From positions 248,001 through 312,000 of the forward strand of contig CAKTQV010000001.1 in NCBI GenBank assembly GCA_934597255.1: 64,000 nt of DNA, given 5' to 3'. The position numbers and the translations under genes were made by a program. This document shows, one piece after another, positions 8,840 to 17,313 of the stretch. The first letter of the stretch is position 1. The number at the start of each line of letters is the position of its first letter. The notes under the pieces were generated by a model. That model saw nothing but the letters and a program-made list of their open reading frames with translations. It searched no databases and was not told the origin of the DNA. The stretch is from an uncultured Oscillospiraceae bacterium. GTDB lineage: Bacteria; Bacillota; Clostridia; Oscillospirales; Oscillospiraceae.

Positions 8840-8870
8840 AAAAAAGCCCGCACGGTTCGTACGGGCTTTC
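8840..8870 (-). terminator. Terminator hairpin in the leader of the MATE gene
   Basis: On the minus strand AAGCCCGTACGAACCGTGCGGGCTT is followed by TTTTTT. The rplL gene already has its own terminator 170 bases upstream, so this second one could be an attenuator for the MATE gene. The 228 bases between rplL's terminator and the MATE start contain a weak -10 (TAGAAT) and nothing else I recognise. Confidence 0.6.
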
Positions 8871-9037
8871 TTCTATGGTTTGAGGACAAAATGAAAAAGA
8901 AGAAACTGGCTCTTGCAATTGTTATTCTAGCGGGCAGATGTTACGGAATAAAGTGCGAAAGTATTTCAAAAGTATTAAATCGCGGAAAATCTGCCGCCGA
9001 AGGAGCAAAAGGCGGGAGCCGGACAGCCCGGAGGGAT

Positions 9038-9068
9038 AAAAACTGCGCCGCCGAAACCGGCGGCGCAG
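9038..9068 (-). terminator. Terminator of rplJ-rplL
   Basis: A perfect 11-bp stem CTGCGCCGCCG/CGGCGGCGCAG with a 4-base loop is followed on the minus strand by TTTTT. Confidence 0.9.
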
Positions 9069-9089
9069 ATGTATGCGGGAAAAAACAGC

Positions 9090-9464
9090 TTACTTCAGCT
9101 CGACCTTCGCGCCGACGTCTTCCAGCTGCTTCTTGAGAGCCTCGGCCTCGTCCTTGGAGACCTGCTCCTTGATGACGGCGGGGATGCCCTCGACCTTCGC
9201 CTTGGCCTCGGCCAGGCCCAGACCGGTGATGCCGCGGACTTCCTTGATGACCTTGATCTTCTCGGAGCCGAAGTCGGTCAGGACGACGTCGAACTCGGTC
9301 TTTTCCTCGGCGGCGGCAGCCGTGGCGGCCACGGGGGCGGCGGCGACAGCGGCGGCGGCGGAAACGCCGAACACGTCTTCGATCTCGTGAACGAGCTCAG
9401 CGAGCTCCATAACGCTCAGAGCCTTGATCTCTTCGATCATGGCGGTAACTTTTTCGCTAGCCAT
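9090..9464 (-). CDS. rplL: 50S ribosomal protein L7/L12
   Basis: A 124-residue stalk protein: N-terminal dimerisation helices (MIEEIKALSVMELAELVHEI), an Ala-rich hinge, and the C-terminal domain with EKIKVIKEVRGITGLGLAEA that recruits translation factors. Length and order are normal. It lies 41 bases after rplJ, with GGAGGAAATTTT before the ATG. It is co-transcribed with rplJ and followed by a strong terminator. Confidence 0.98.
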   Translation of the reverse strand: MASEKVTAMIEEIKALSVMELAELVHEIEDVFGVSAAAAVAAAPVAATAAAAEEKTEFDVVLTDFGSEKIKVIKEVRGITGLGLAEAKAKVEGIPAVIKEQVSKDEAEALKKQLEDVGAKVELK

Positions 9465-9505
9465 TATAAAATTTCCTCCAATTATTTTTTTCAGTGGCGC
9501 TCGCC

Positions 9506-10060
9506 TTATTCGGCGGCGGGTTCAGCGGTGGCTTCCTCGGCCGCGGGGGCCTCGGCGACGGCGCCGCCCTTTTCAGCGACCTGGTTGAGAACGACAGCCA
9601 GGGACGTGATGGGGGCCAGCATGGTGCCCAGCACCTGGGAGTACAGCGCGTCCTTGCTGGGGATGGCGGACAGCTCGGCGAACTGCTCGTCGGTCAGGAT
9701 CTGGCCGTCCACGAAAGCGGCCTTGACATTGAACATGTCGTCGCCCATCTTCTTGGACTGCTCGTTGATCAGGTACAGCGCGGCCAGAGCGTCGGTCTCG
9801 CTCGTGGCGAGGGACGTCGTGCCGTTGAGCACGTGATCCATGCCGGACAGACCCAGCTTGTCAAGGGCCAGACGGGTCAGCGTGTTTTTCACGACGCTGT
9901 ATTCCACGTTCGCCTCGCGGAGCCCGCGGCGCAGAGCCGTATCGTCCGCGACGTTGATGCCGCTGTAGTCCACGAGCACGCCGCCCTGCGCGTTTTTGAT
10001 GCGCTCGGCCAGTGCTTCAACGATCGCCTGCTTTTCGGAGAGAATCGCTTTACTCGGCAT
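9506..10060 (-). CDS. rplJ: 50S ribosomal protein L10
   Basis: A 184-residue L10 (MPSKAILSEKQAIVEALAER start; VDYSGINVADDTALRR in the globular domain), which forms the stalk base and carries L7/L12 dimers on its C-terminal helix. The Ala/Glu-rich tail is a little longer than usual. GGAGGT lies 10 bases before ATG 10060. It heads the rplJ-rplL operon, whose leader binds L10 for feedback control in Firmicutes. Confidence 0.98.
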   Translation of the reverse strand: MPSKAILSEKQAIVEALAERIKNAQGGVLVDYSGINVADDTALRRGLREANVEYSVVKNTLTRLALDKLGLSGMDHVLNGTTSLATSETDALAALYLINEQSKKMGDDMFNVKAAFVDGQILTDEQFAELSAIPSKDALYSQVLGTMLAPITSLAVVLNQVAEKGGAVAEAPAAEEATAEPAAE

Positions 10061-10191
10061 TTTTTGGTTTCACCTCCATAAAGAAAAAATCTTTGTCCAA
10101 AGACAAAGACATACAAGCAGAAAATATCCGTATGCTTGTCCTCGGCGGGTCTTATATCCGCCCGGGGCGGAATGCCTGCTGTCTCTGGAAC
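10061..10191 (-). promoter_or_regulatory. Ribosomal protein L10 leader
   Basis: The 130-base 5' UTR shows the features of the Firmicute L10 leader: AGACAGCAGGCA, a GC hairpin (TCCGCCCCGGGCGGA), then TAAGACCCGCCGAGGAC, followed by a hairpin (TGTCTTTGTCTTTGGACA) near the ribosome site. Known function: binding of excess L10 reduces rplJ-rplL expression. A covariance-model match was not run. Confidence 0.75.
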
Positions 10192-10197
10192 AGAGAT

Positions 10198-10226
10198 ACT
10201 ATAGCAGGCGGGCGGCGGCTTGTCAA
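10198..10226 (-). promoter_or_regulatory. Promoter of rplJ-rplL
   Basis: Minus-strand TTGACA (10226-10221), 17-bp spacer, TATAGT (10203-10198): a near-consensus housekeeping promoter. Confidence 0.85.
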
Positions 10227-10262
10227 GCATTTTTATAATGTCTGACAAAAAAGTATTTTTAC

Positions 10263-10290
10263 TTGCAGATTGGCCCGACTATGATATAAT
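10263..10290 (+). promoter_or_regulatory. Promoter of OYE/FAD oxidoreductase
   Basis: TTGCAG, 16-bp spacer, perfect TATAAT at 10285-10290; a TAGGAG ribosome site follows at about 10322. Confidence 0.75.
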
Positions 10291-10337
10291 CGTAATGATT
10301 TGGAAAACAGAAAAGGTATATATAGGAGATGTGAAAA

Positions 10338-12308
10338 ATGGAGAAACGCTACCCCCATATGTTCGCGCCCATCACGATCGGCGCGCGCGGCCGCTGGCCC
10401 GGCCTGATCTTCAAAAACCGCGTGTGGACGGCGCCGACGGGCGTGCATCTGCTGGCGGCCGGCGAGCCTTACCCCAATGAGGCCGTCATCGCGCATTACC
10501 GCGAAAAGGCGCGCGGCGGCGCGGCGTGCATCACGTTTTCGGCGCAGAACATGGATCGCTTCCTTGTCGAGCATCCCGACGAGATCCATTCCGATCCCAA
10601 TATCTTCAACATGCGCTACCATAACTACTGGTACCGCCTGACCAGCGCCGTCCATTTCTTCGACGCGCGCATTTCGCTGGAGCTGCTGGCCTTCTCGCGC
10701 CATGAGGAGCTCGACGACGGCGTGGTTTGCTGGTCGGTCAACGGCGAAACGGACGAGGAGACCGGCGAGTATTGCCCCATGATGGACCGCGCGGCCATGG
10801 ACCGCATGTGCGCCGATTACGCCGAGGCCGCGAAAAACGCCGTGCGCGTGGGCTTCGACATGATCATGCTCCATCTCGGCCACGGCACGTTCCCCGCCCA
10901 GTTCCTCTCCCCGCTGTCGAACCAGCGCACGGACGAATTCGGCGGCAGCCGTGAAAACCGCGCCCGCTTCCCCATGATGCTCATCAAGGCCGTGCGCGAC
11001 GCGATCGGCCCGCGCGTGCCCATCGAGGTGCGCGTGTCCGGCGACGAGCTGACCGAGGGCGGCGGCACCATCGACGACTGCATCGACTTCCTGCGCCGCG
11101 TGGAGGACGATATCGACATCGCCCATGTCTCCTGCGGCACCGTCATGGACGACGTGACCCAGACGCGGATGCACCCCGTGGAGTTCTATGAGCCGGGCTG
11201 CAACGCCATCTTTGCCCGCCAGGTGAAGGAATCGGGCTTCTCCAAGCCCGTGCTGACCATCGGCGCGTTCCAGCGTCCGGAGCTGATCGAGGAAACGATC
11301 GCGACCGGCGGGGCGGATCTGGTGGCCATGGCGCGCGGCACCATCGTGGACGCCGACTGCGTCAACAAGGCGGCCGAGGGGCGCGAGGACGAGATCATCC
11401 CGTGCCTGAAGTGCTTCGTGTGCCTCAGCTACGACATGGAGGAGGAGTTCTGCTGCTCGGGCAACCCGACGGTCGGCCGCGAGTACATCCTCGACCAGTT
11501 CGTCAACCACAACTCCACGCCCAAGCGCGTGGCGGTCATCGGCGGCGGCCCGGCCGGCATGGCGGCGGCGCAGTACTGCACGGAGCGCGGCCACAAGGTC
11601 ACGCTGTACGAAAAGGAAAAGGAGCTCGGCGGCACCATCCAGTTCGCCAAGTACGCCACGTTCAAGTATTCGCTTGACAACTATATGAAATACCGCATCC
11701 ACATGATGGACAAGCTCGGCGTGGACGTGCGTCTCGGCGTGGAGGCCACGCCCGAGATGATCGAGGCAGAGCATTACGACGTGGTGATGACGGCGCTGGG
11801 CGCGTCGAACATCATCCTGCCCATCCCCGGCCACGACGATCCGCGCTGCATCTGCGCGGTGGACGCGTTCGGCAACGCCGACAAGATCGGCCAGAAGGTC
11901 GTTCTCATCGGCGGCGGCGAGGTCGGCTGCGAGGCGGCGCTGTATCTGGCGATGGAGTGCGGTAAGGATGTCTCCATTATCGAGATGATGGACCGCATCG
12001 CCTCCACCAGCGCCTATGCGCAGGAGCTGGCGCTGTATGACCGCGTGCCGAAGTACTGCCATCTGTATCTGTCCAGCCCCGTCACGCAGATCACGCCGAC
12101 GCAGGTCGGCTACAAGGACTCCGACGGCGTGGAGCACTTCCTCGACGCCGACACGGTCATCTTCTCCTCCGGCCGCAAGGCGCGCGAGGACGAGGCCGAA
12201 AAATTCCGCGACTGCGCGCCGAAGTTCTTCAAGCTCGGCGACTGCCTCAAGGCCTCGAACGTCCGCAACGCCAACCGCACCGCCTACGACGCGGCGGCGC
12301 AGATCTGA
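10338..12308 (+). CDS. NADH:flavin oxidoreductase / 2,4-dienoyl-CoA reductase-type enzyme
   Basis: A 656-residue multi-cofactor reductase. Residues 1-350 form an old-yellow-enzyme TIM barrel (FMN), next comes the CLKCFVC...CSG cysteine cluster for a [4Fe-4S], then an FAD/NAD(P)H module with GGGPAGMAAA near residue 397 and a second dinucleotide motif GGGEVGCEAAL near 520. Relatives reduce C=C bonds in enoates, dienoyl-CoA, bile acids (BaiCD) or flavonoids; the substrate here is unknown. It is a monocistronic unit with its own promoter and terminator. Confidence 0.88.
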   Translation: MEKRYPHMFAPITIGARGRWPGLIFKNRVWTAPTGVHLLAAGEPYPNEAVIAHYREKARGGAACITFSAQNMDRFLVEHPDEIHSDPNIFNMRYHNYWYRLTSAVHFFDARISLELLAFSRHEELDDGVVCWSVNGETDEETGEYCPMMDRAAMDRMCADYAEAAKNAVRVGFDMIMLHLGHGTFPAQFLSPLSNQRTDEFGGSRENRARFPMMLIKAVRDAIGPRVPIEVRVSGDELTEGGGTIDDCIDFLRRVEDDIDIAHVSCGTVMDDVTQTRMHPVEFYEPGCNAIFARQVKESGFSKPVLTIGAFQRPELIEETIATGGADLVAMARGTIVDADCVNKAAEGREDEIIPCLKCFVCLSYDMEEEFCCSGNPTVGREYILDQFVNHNSTPKRVAVIGGGPAGMAAAQYCTERGHKVTLYEKEKELGGTIQFAKYATFKYSLDNYMKYRIHMMDKLGVDVRLGVEATPEMIEAEHYDVVMTALGASNIILPIPGHDDPRCICAVDAFGNADKIGQKVVLIGGGEVGCEAALYLAMECGKDVSIIEMMDRIASTSAYAQELALYDRVPKYCHLYLSSPVTQITPTQVGYKDSDGVEHFLDADTVIFSSGRKAREDEAEKFRDCAPKFFKLGDCLKASNVRNANRTAYDAAAQI

Positions 12309-12325
12309 CAAAATACATCGCATTC

Positions 12326-12367
12326 CGGAGACTGCCGCGAACCGCGGCGGTCTCCGTTTTTTCTTTT
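12326..12367 (+). terminator. Intrinsic terminator
   Basis: GGAGACTGCCGCG pairs with CGCGGCGGTCTCC, followed by TTTTTTCTTTT. Confidence 0.9.
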
Positions 12368-12462
12368 AACGAAATTTAATCTCTTTCCGGCCGTATCCTA
12401 AGAAACAAAAGCGGCCGCAGGTGGTAAAATAGAAGGGAGAATATTCCGAAGGACTGAGAGAC

Positions 12463-13362
12463 TTGACGGATTGGATCCGGGAACCGAATGAATACGAGCG
12501 CCGGGCGGAAACGGAAGCGCCGCGCCGCCCGGCCTATATCGCGCCGCCCGCCCGGGAGACGGCGCCCGCGCCGGTGCGCCCGTCGCCGCGCGCGGCGGCC
12601 CGGAGCCGGAAGCGGCGGCGCTTCCGCCGCGCGATGGGCTGGATGCTCGTGCTGGCGGTGCTCGTGGGGGCCGGTGCGGCGCTGCTGCGCGGCGAGCCGC
12701 GTGCGCGCGTCACGGTCGCGGCGTATGCGCTCGTGCACGGCTATGACCGGAGCGAATACCCCGAGGAGCTCGTGGCGCTGCTGGCGCGCAACCCGGAGAC
12801 GCGCCGCTTCGTGCTCGATTACCCGGCGGAGCACGGCCGGACGCACGGGATATCCCTGCCGTCCGGCGGGGAGAGCGTGCCGCTTTATCTGCAGTGGGAC
12901 GAGCGCTGGGGCTATGAAAGCTATGCCGGCGGCATGATGGCGCTGACGGGCTGCGGGCCGTGCTGTCTGGCGATGGCGGCAAGCTGGCTGACGGGCGATA
13001 TGGGCTTTGATCCGCTGTGGGTCGCCCGCTGGAGCGAGGCGCAGGGCTACGCCGTGCCCGGCGAGGGGACGGCCTGGGCGCTGTTCGGCGAGGGCGCGGA
13101 GAAGCTGGGGCTGGACGCGGTGGAGATCGGCGCGGACGAGACGCGCGCGGCGGACAATCTTGCCGCCGGCAATCTGATCGTGTGCGTGATGGGACCGGGC
13201 GACTTCACGACGGAGGGGCATTTCATCCTCCTGACGGCTTACGAGGACGGCTATGTGAGCGTCCGCGACCCGAACAGCCGGGAAAACAGCGAAAAGCGCT
13301 GGGAATTTTCGGCCATCAGCGGCCAGATGCGCGCGCTGTGGGTGCTGCGGCGGGGAAGCTGA
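12463..13362 (+). CDS. Membrane-anchored C39-like cysteine peptidase
   Basis: A 299-residue protein. A Pro/Arg-rich cytosolic N-terminus of about 55 residues precedes a membrane span (AMGWMLVLAVLVGAGAALL), then an extracellular C39-like/papain-like domain: LQWDERWG, the active-site stretch TGCGPCCLAMAASWL (Cys near residue 165), a His in EGHFILL, and RDPNSREN. Family members are murein-associated or peptide-processing hydrolases; the substrate is not known. The start is a TTG at 12463 with AAGGA 10 bases before it; the first ATG nearby is in another frame. It may be co-transcribed with the next envelope gene, 82 bases downstream. Confidence 0.75.
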   Translation: MTDWIREPNEYERRAETEAPRRPAYIAPPARETAPAPVRPSPRAAARSRKRRRFRRAMGWMLVLAVLVGAGAALLRGEPRARVTVAAYALVHGYDRSEYPEELVALLARNPETRRFVLDYPAEHGRTHGISLPSGGESVPLYLQWDERWGYESYAGGMMALTGCGPCCLAMAASWLTGDMGFDPLWVARWSEAQGYAVPGEGTAWALFGEGAEKLGLDAVEIGADETRAADNLAAGNLIVCVMGPGDFTTEGHFILLTAYEDGYVSVRDPNSRENSEKRWEFSAISGQMRALWVLRRGS

Positions 13363-13444
13363 CGGCCGGCGGGAACTTTTCGCGTGCGCGGCGCGTCTTA
13401 CAGACAATCACCATGGAAATACAGAAAGGCATGAGGTGTTTTTG

Positions 13445-15583
13445 ATGAAAAAACTTCTTTGTTTTCTTCTCATCCTGACGATGACGGCGGCGCTGGGCGC
13501 CCCGGCGCTCGCCGCCGGGATGGACGGAGAGCTGGAGGACGTTACGCTCCGGGTGAAGGAGACGCTGGACGTCTCCGACGAATACGGGAGCTTTTCCGGC
13601 AGCTGGGACGACTGGCTGAACGGGAGCTGGAGCCTGTACTGGTCGGACGACGACAGCAGCCTTTCCGTCACGGCGGACGCCGGGGGCAAGGTGCTGGAAT
13701 GCTGGCGCTACGATAACGGCAGCGCCGGCGACCGCTTTTACGGCTTCGACCCCCGCTTCCCCGCGATGGACGAGGCGGAGGCCGAGCGGCGCGCGGAGGC
13801 GTGGCTGGAGCGCCTGGCCGGCGAGGGCGAAACGGCCGTGATCGAGCGGCGCTATACCGAGCTTGACAGCGGCTGCTACCGCTACACCGGCGCGATCTGT
13901 CTCAACGGGGTGGACAGCCCCATCGAATTCACGCTCCGGCTGGACGGCAGCGGGGAGATCGCGTCCTACAGCCGCACCGACAGCTACGGCGGCTATGTCG
14001 GCTCTGTCCCCTCCGCGAAGAGCACGGCGGACAAGAGCGCGGCGGAGAAGGCGCTGGCAGCCACGGTTTCGATGGAGCTGTACTGGGTGTCCGACGGCGA
14101 GGGCGGCGCGGCTTTGCGCTATGTGCCGGCCTTTGCGCGGCACATCGTGGACGCACAGAGCGGCGAGTGCGTGGATATGGACGCGCTGTACGAAAGCTTC
14201 GGCGGCGGGGGAGAGACGCCGCTGATGATGGCGGACTCCGCGCCGGCGGAAAGCGGCGCGGGCACGCGCTCGCTGACGGAGGTGGAGCTCGCGTCCGTGG
14301 CGGGGTATGCCGACGCGATGGATGCGCAGGCGCTGGACGGCCTGCTGCGCGGCATAAAGGAGCTGGGGCTGGACGACGGCTTTGCGCAGGCGTCCGCGAG
14401 CTACAGCCAGTCGGCCGACAGCGGCGAGATATACTGCGACCTTCTTTACACCAAGACGATGACGGACGACGAGCTTTACGGCTTTACCCGTGAAAGCTAC
14501 GACGAGCAGCTCGGCTACGGCGGCGACATGACGATACGCAAGTATCTGCGCGTCGACGCGAAGACCGGCGCGCTGCAGTCCGTGTCCACGGGCTATCCGC
14601 TCTGGGAAAAGGACGAGGACACGGCCGCGGATACGGATACGGCCGAGGCGTTTTTGAAGCAGGCGGCGCCCGCGGAGCTGAAAAAGAGCGCGCTGTGCAC
14701 GCTGTCCGGCTGGGACGGCGGAACGGTCTGGGCGCAGAAGGAGAAGGGCTATTTCTACCCGGAAAACCGCCTGACCGTAACGGTGAACGCCGCTTCCGGC
14801 ACGGTCGATTCCTATGAGCGCGTATGGGACGGCGACGTGACGTTCGGAAGCACGAAGACCATCCCGGCGGCCAAGGCGGCCGCGGCCTACATCGGCGCGC
14901 TGAAGCTGACGCTCGGCTACGCGGCGTGGCCCGTCGCCGTGACGGAAAGCCCGGACTACGCGGTCTATGCCGACTACGGCTACACCTGGGTCGAGGAACT
15001 TCGCCTGGCGTGGTATTACGACGGCACGGAGGAGATCGCCGGCGTGGACGCCGTGTCGGGAGACGTGATAACGCACACCCCGGACGGCGCGGCCTATGTG
15101 TACGACGATCTGGCCGGACGGGAGGACAAAGCGGCCATCGAACGCCTCGGCAGCGCCGGCGTTGGCTTTGACGGCGGCGCCTTCCGGCCGGACGAGCCGC
15201 TCGACATGCGCGCGGCGGCCGTCCTGCTGCTGCAGGCCGACGGCTATTCTTCCGCCGGGGAGATGGACGACGAGACGCTGTGCGAGCTGAGCGTCAGCAG
15301 CGGGCTGATCGAGGCCGGAGCGTGGGACGCCGCGGCGAAGCTCAGCCGCATGGATTTCCTGAAAATGCTGCTGGCCCCCTCGCGCTACGGAGCGGCCTGC
15401 CAGTTGGCGGGCGTGTGGCAGACGGCGTATGAGGACTGGGCGGTCGTTTCCGAAGCCGACCGCGGCTATGCCGCCGTGGCGCAGGCGCTGGGAATGGTGA
15501 GCGGAGAGCAGCTCAAGCCCTCGGCGGTCTGCACGCGCGGCGCGGCGGCGCAGATGCTCTGCGCGTTCATGGAGCGCCCGTAA
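13445..15583 (+). CDS. Secreted YcdB/PepSY-like protein with C-terminal SLH-like repeats
   Basis: A 712-residue exported protein. The signal peptide is MKKLLCFLLILTMTAALG...ALAA. Two PepSY/YcdB-like repeat units follow (residues 20-240 and 280-540, each ending in statements such as LRVDAKTGALQSV and VDAVSGDVITH), then a C-terminal part (from about 580) with degenerate SLH-type repeats (FRPDEPLDMRAAAVLLLQ, LSRMDFLKMLL, CTRGAAAQMLCAFM). YcdB/PepSY domains are thought to inhibit or sense proteases at the cell surface; SLH units tether to the wall. ATG 13445 is used with GAGGTG upstream; an in-frame GTG is 9 bases earlier. Confidence 0.72.
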   Translation: MKKLLCFLLILTMTAALGAPALAAGMDGELEDVTLRVKETLDVSDEYGSFSGSWDDWLNGSWSLYWSDDDSSLSVTADAGGKVLECWRYDNGSAGDRFYGFDPRFPAMDEAEAERRAEAWLERLAGEGETAVIERRYTELDSGCYRYTGAICLNGVDSPIEFTLRLDGSGEIASYSRTDSYGGYVGSVPSAKSTADKSAAEKALAATVSMELYWVSDGEGGAALRYVPAFARHIVDAQSGECVDMDALYESFGGGGETPLMMADSAPAESGAGTRSLTEVELASVAGYADAMDAQALDGLLRGIKELGLDDGFAQASASYSQSADSGEIYCDLLYTKTMTDDELYGFTRESYDEQLGYGGDMTIRKYLRVDAKTGALQSVSTGYPLWEKDEDTAADTDTAEAFLKQAAPAELKKSALCTLSGWDGGTVWAQKEKGYFYPENRLTVTVNAASGTVDSYERVWDGDVTFGSTKTIPAAKAAAAYIGALKLTLGYAAWPVAVTESPDYAVYADYGYTWVEELRLAWYYDGTEEIAGVDAVSGDVITHTPDGAAYVYDDLAGREDKAAIERLGSAGVGFDGGAFRPDEPLDMRAAAVLLLQADGYSSAGEMDDETLCELSVSSGLIEAGAWDAAAKLSRMDFLKMLLAPSRYGAACQLAGVWQTAYEDWAVVSEADRGYAAVAQALGMVSGEQLKPSAVCTRGAAAQMLCAFMERP

Positions 15584-15624
15584 GACCGGCGGGGCCGGGC
15601 CCTGCGAAGCATAAAACAGATAAG

Positions 15625-15660
15625 ACCGCGGCGGACGATCGGGCCCGCCGCGGTTTTTAT
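15625..15660 (+). terminator. Intrinsic terminator
   Basis: ACCGCGGCGG pairs with CCGCCGCGGT, followed by TTTTTA. Confidence 0.88.
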
Positions 15661-15772
15661 CGGTCCCGGCACTGATTTTGTCGCGCAGGCTGTTCTTTTG
15701 TCGAAGCGCTGGCGTTGGACGCGGCTTTGTGATATGCTGTGGAAAACGGGAAGAAAGCGGGGGGACGCCGCG

Positions 15773-17095
15773 ATGAAAAAGTTATTCTGTATCGGACTGA
15801 TCTGCGCGATGCTTCTGGCGTTCGCGCCGGCGGCGCTGGCGCAGGAGGAGCCGCTGCTGGCGGCGCAGAGCGCCATTCTGGCCGATATGGACACGGGCGC
15901 GGTCTTGTATGAAAGAAACGCGGACGAGCGCTGCGCGCCGGCGAGCCTGACGAAGATCATGACGGTGCTGCTGGCCGTGGAGGCCATCGAGGCCGGAGAG
16001 GCGACGCGCGTGGAATATCTGACGGCAGACGCGGATTTCCGGGCGGGGTTGACGAGCGAGAGCAGCAGCGCCGGGATACAGGCCGGCGAGCGGCTGCGGA
16101 TGGAGGAGCTTCTGTACTGCGCCATGCTCCAGTCCGCCAACGAAAGCTGCAACATGCTGGCCGTCCGCCTGGCCGGGAGCGTGGAGGCGTTCGCGGAGCG
16201 GATGAACGAGCGCGCGGCCGAGCTTGGCTGCACCGGCACGCATTTTGTCAATCCCAACGGCCTTTCCGACCCGGAGCATTACAGCACGGCGCGCGATCTT
16301 CTGCGCATCAGCCGGGAGGCCATGAGCCACGAGCTGTTCGCCGAGATCTGCGGCACGGCGCGCAGCCACATCCCCGCGACGAATATGTCCGGCTCGCGGG
16401 AGCTGGAGAACACGAACGCGCTGATAAACGCCGGCTCCATGTATGGAAGCGGCTACGTTTACAGCGGCGCGTTCGGCGTGAAAACGGGCTATACGGCCGA
16501 TGCGGGTTACTGCCTCGTGTCCGCCGTCGAACGGGACGGCACGCGGCTGATGGCGGTGGTGCTCGGCTGCGCCGGAAGCGCCGAGACCGGCTACGGCAAT
16601 TTTTCCGAGTCCATCCGGCTGTACGACTGGACGTTCGACGGCTTTGAGCGGCGGCTCGTGCTCGACCCGTCGCAGAGCGTGCGGACGGCCGTCGCGGCCT
16701 TTGCCCGCGGCGATGTGACGCTGTATCCGGCGGAGGAGCTGCGGCTGTTCCTGCCGAAGGACGAGCCGCTGCCGGCGGTATCGATCGAGGTGCGGGAGGA
16801 CGGGCTCACCGCGCCCATCCCGGCCGGGACGGTGCTGGGGGAGGCGTCCGTGAGCTGGAACGGGGCCGAGCTGCGCGTGCCGCTCGTGACGCGCACGCCG
16901 GTCGAGCGGGACACGTTCCGCTGGGTGCTGCACCGGCTGGTCGGAAGCTTCTGGTTCTGGCTGGCGGCGGTTTTGCTTCTGCTGGCGGCGGTCTATGTCA
17001 TGACGCAGCGCGCGGCGGCGCGCCGGCGCCGGCGCCGGCGGCAGCAGCGGCAGCTTGCGGCGCAGGCAGGCGCTTCGCGGGGCGCGGAAAAGTGA
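15773..17095 (+). CDS. D-alanyl-D-alanine carboxypeptidase (DacF/PBP5-like)
   Basis: A 440-residue serine DD-peptidase that trims pentapeptides in peptidoglycan. It has a signal peptide (MKKLFCIGLICAMLLAFAPAALA) and the three penicillin-binding motifs in order: SLTK at about residue 64, SAN near 122, and KTG near 240. A PBP5-type C-terminal beta domain follows, then a C-terminal membrane span (FWFWLAAVLLLLAAVYVM) and an Arg-rich cytosolic tail, so it is anchored at both the end and the membrane face. ATG 15773 follows a G-rich ribosome site; upstream in-frame codons are not hydrophobic. Confidence 0.93.
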   Translation: MKKLFCIGLICAMLLAFAPAALAQEEPLLAAQSAILADMDTGAVLYERNADERCAPASLTKIMTVLLAVEAIEAGEATRVEYLTADADFRAGLTSESSSAGIQAGERLRMEELLYCAMLQSANESCNMLAVRLAGSVEAFAERMNERAAELGCTGTHFVNPNGLSDPEHYSTARDLLRISREAMSHELFAEICGTARSHIPATNMSGSRELENTNALINAGSMYGSGYVYSGAFGVKTGYTADAGYCLVSAVERDGTRLMAVVLGCAGSAETGYGNFSESIRLYDWTFDGFERRLVLDPSQSVRTAVAAFARGDVTLYPAEELRLFLPKDEPLPAVSIEVREDGLTAPIPAGTVLGEASVSWNGAELRVPLVTRTPVERDTFRWVLHRLVGSFWFWLAAVLLLLAAVYVMTQRAAARRRRRRRQQRQLAAQAGASRGAEK

Positions 17096-17103
17096 ATTTT
17101 TCT

Positions 17104-17142
17104 CAGCTGCGGGGGCCCGGCTCCCGCAGTTGCTTTCTTTAC
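17104..17142 (+). terminator. Terminator-like hairpin after the carboxypeptidase gene
   Basis: AGCTGCGGGGGCCCGGCTCCCGCAGTT folds into a GC stem followed by a T-rich tract (GCTTTCTTT). Confidence 0.65.
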
Positions 17143-17158
17143 AGTATTAAATTGCGGC

Positions 17159-17187
17159 TTGACATAAGACGGAATGGGTCTTAAAAT
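17159..17187 (+). promoter_or_regulatory. Promoter of rny
   Basis: TTGACA, 17-bp spacer, TAAAAT. The message has a leader of about 120 bases with no structure I recognise. Confidence 0.8.
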
Positions 17188-17313
17188 AAGTTGTCTAATA
17201 ATGTGCGTCAGGGGTTTGACGTATGTTCTTATTCGTTTCATCGGATGGGGCGCTTGAGGCCCGCCGTATTTTCAGATCACGATATCATGTGAAAGGGAGG
17301 TGTGTATACCCGA

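Noticed and set aside
8891..9136. Plus-strand ORF starting MKKKKLALAIVILAG, like a signal peptide
   Set aside because: It soon becomes low-complexity, runs through the rplL terminator and into rplL; probably chance.
12488..12937. ATG-started frame overlapping the C39-like gene
   Set aside because: Arg/Ala-rich shadow frame; the TTG-started frame contains the membrane span and the catalytic motifs.
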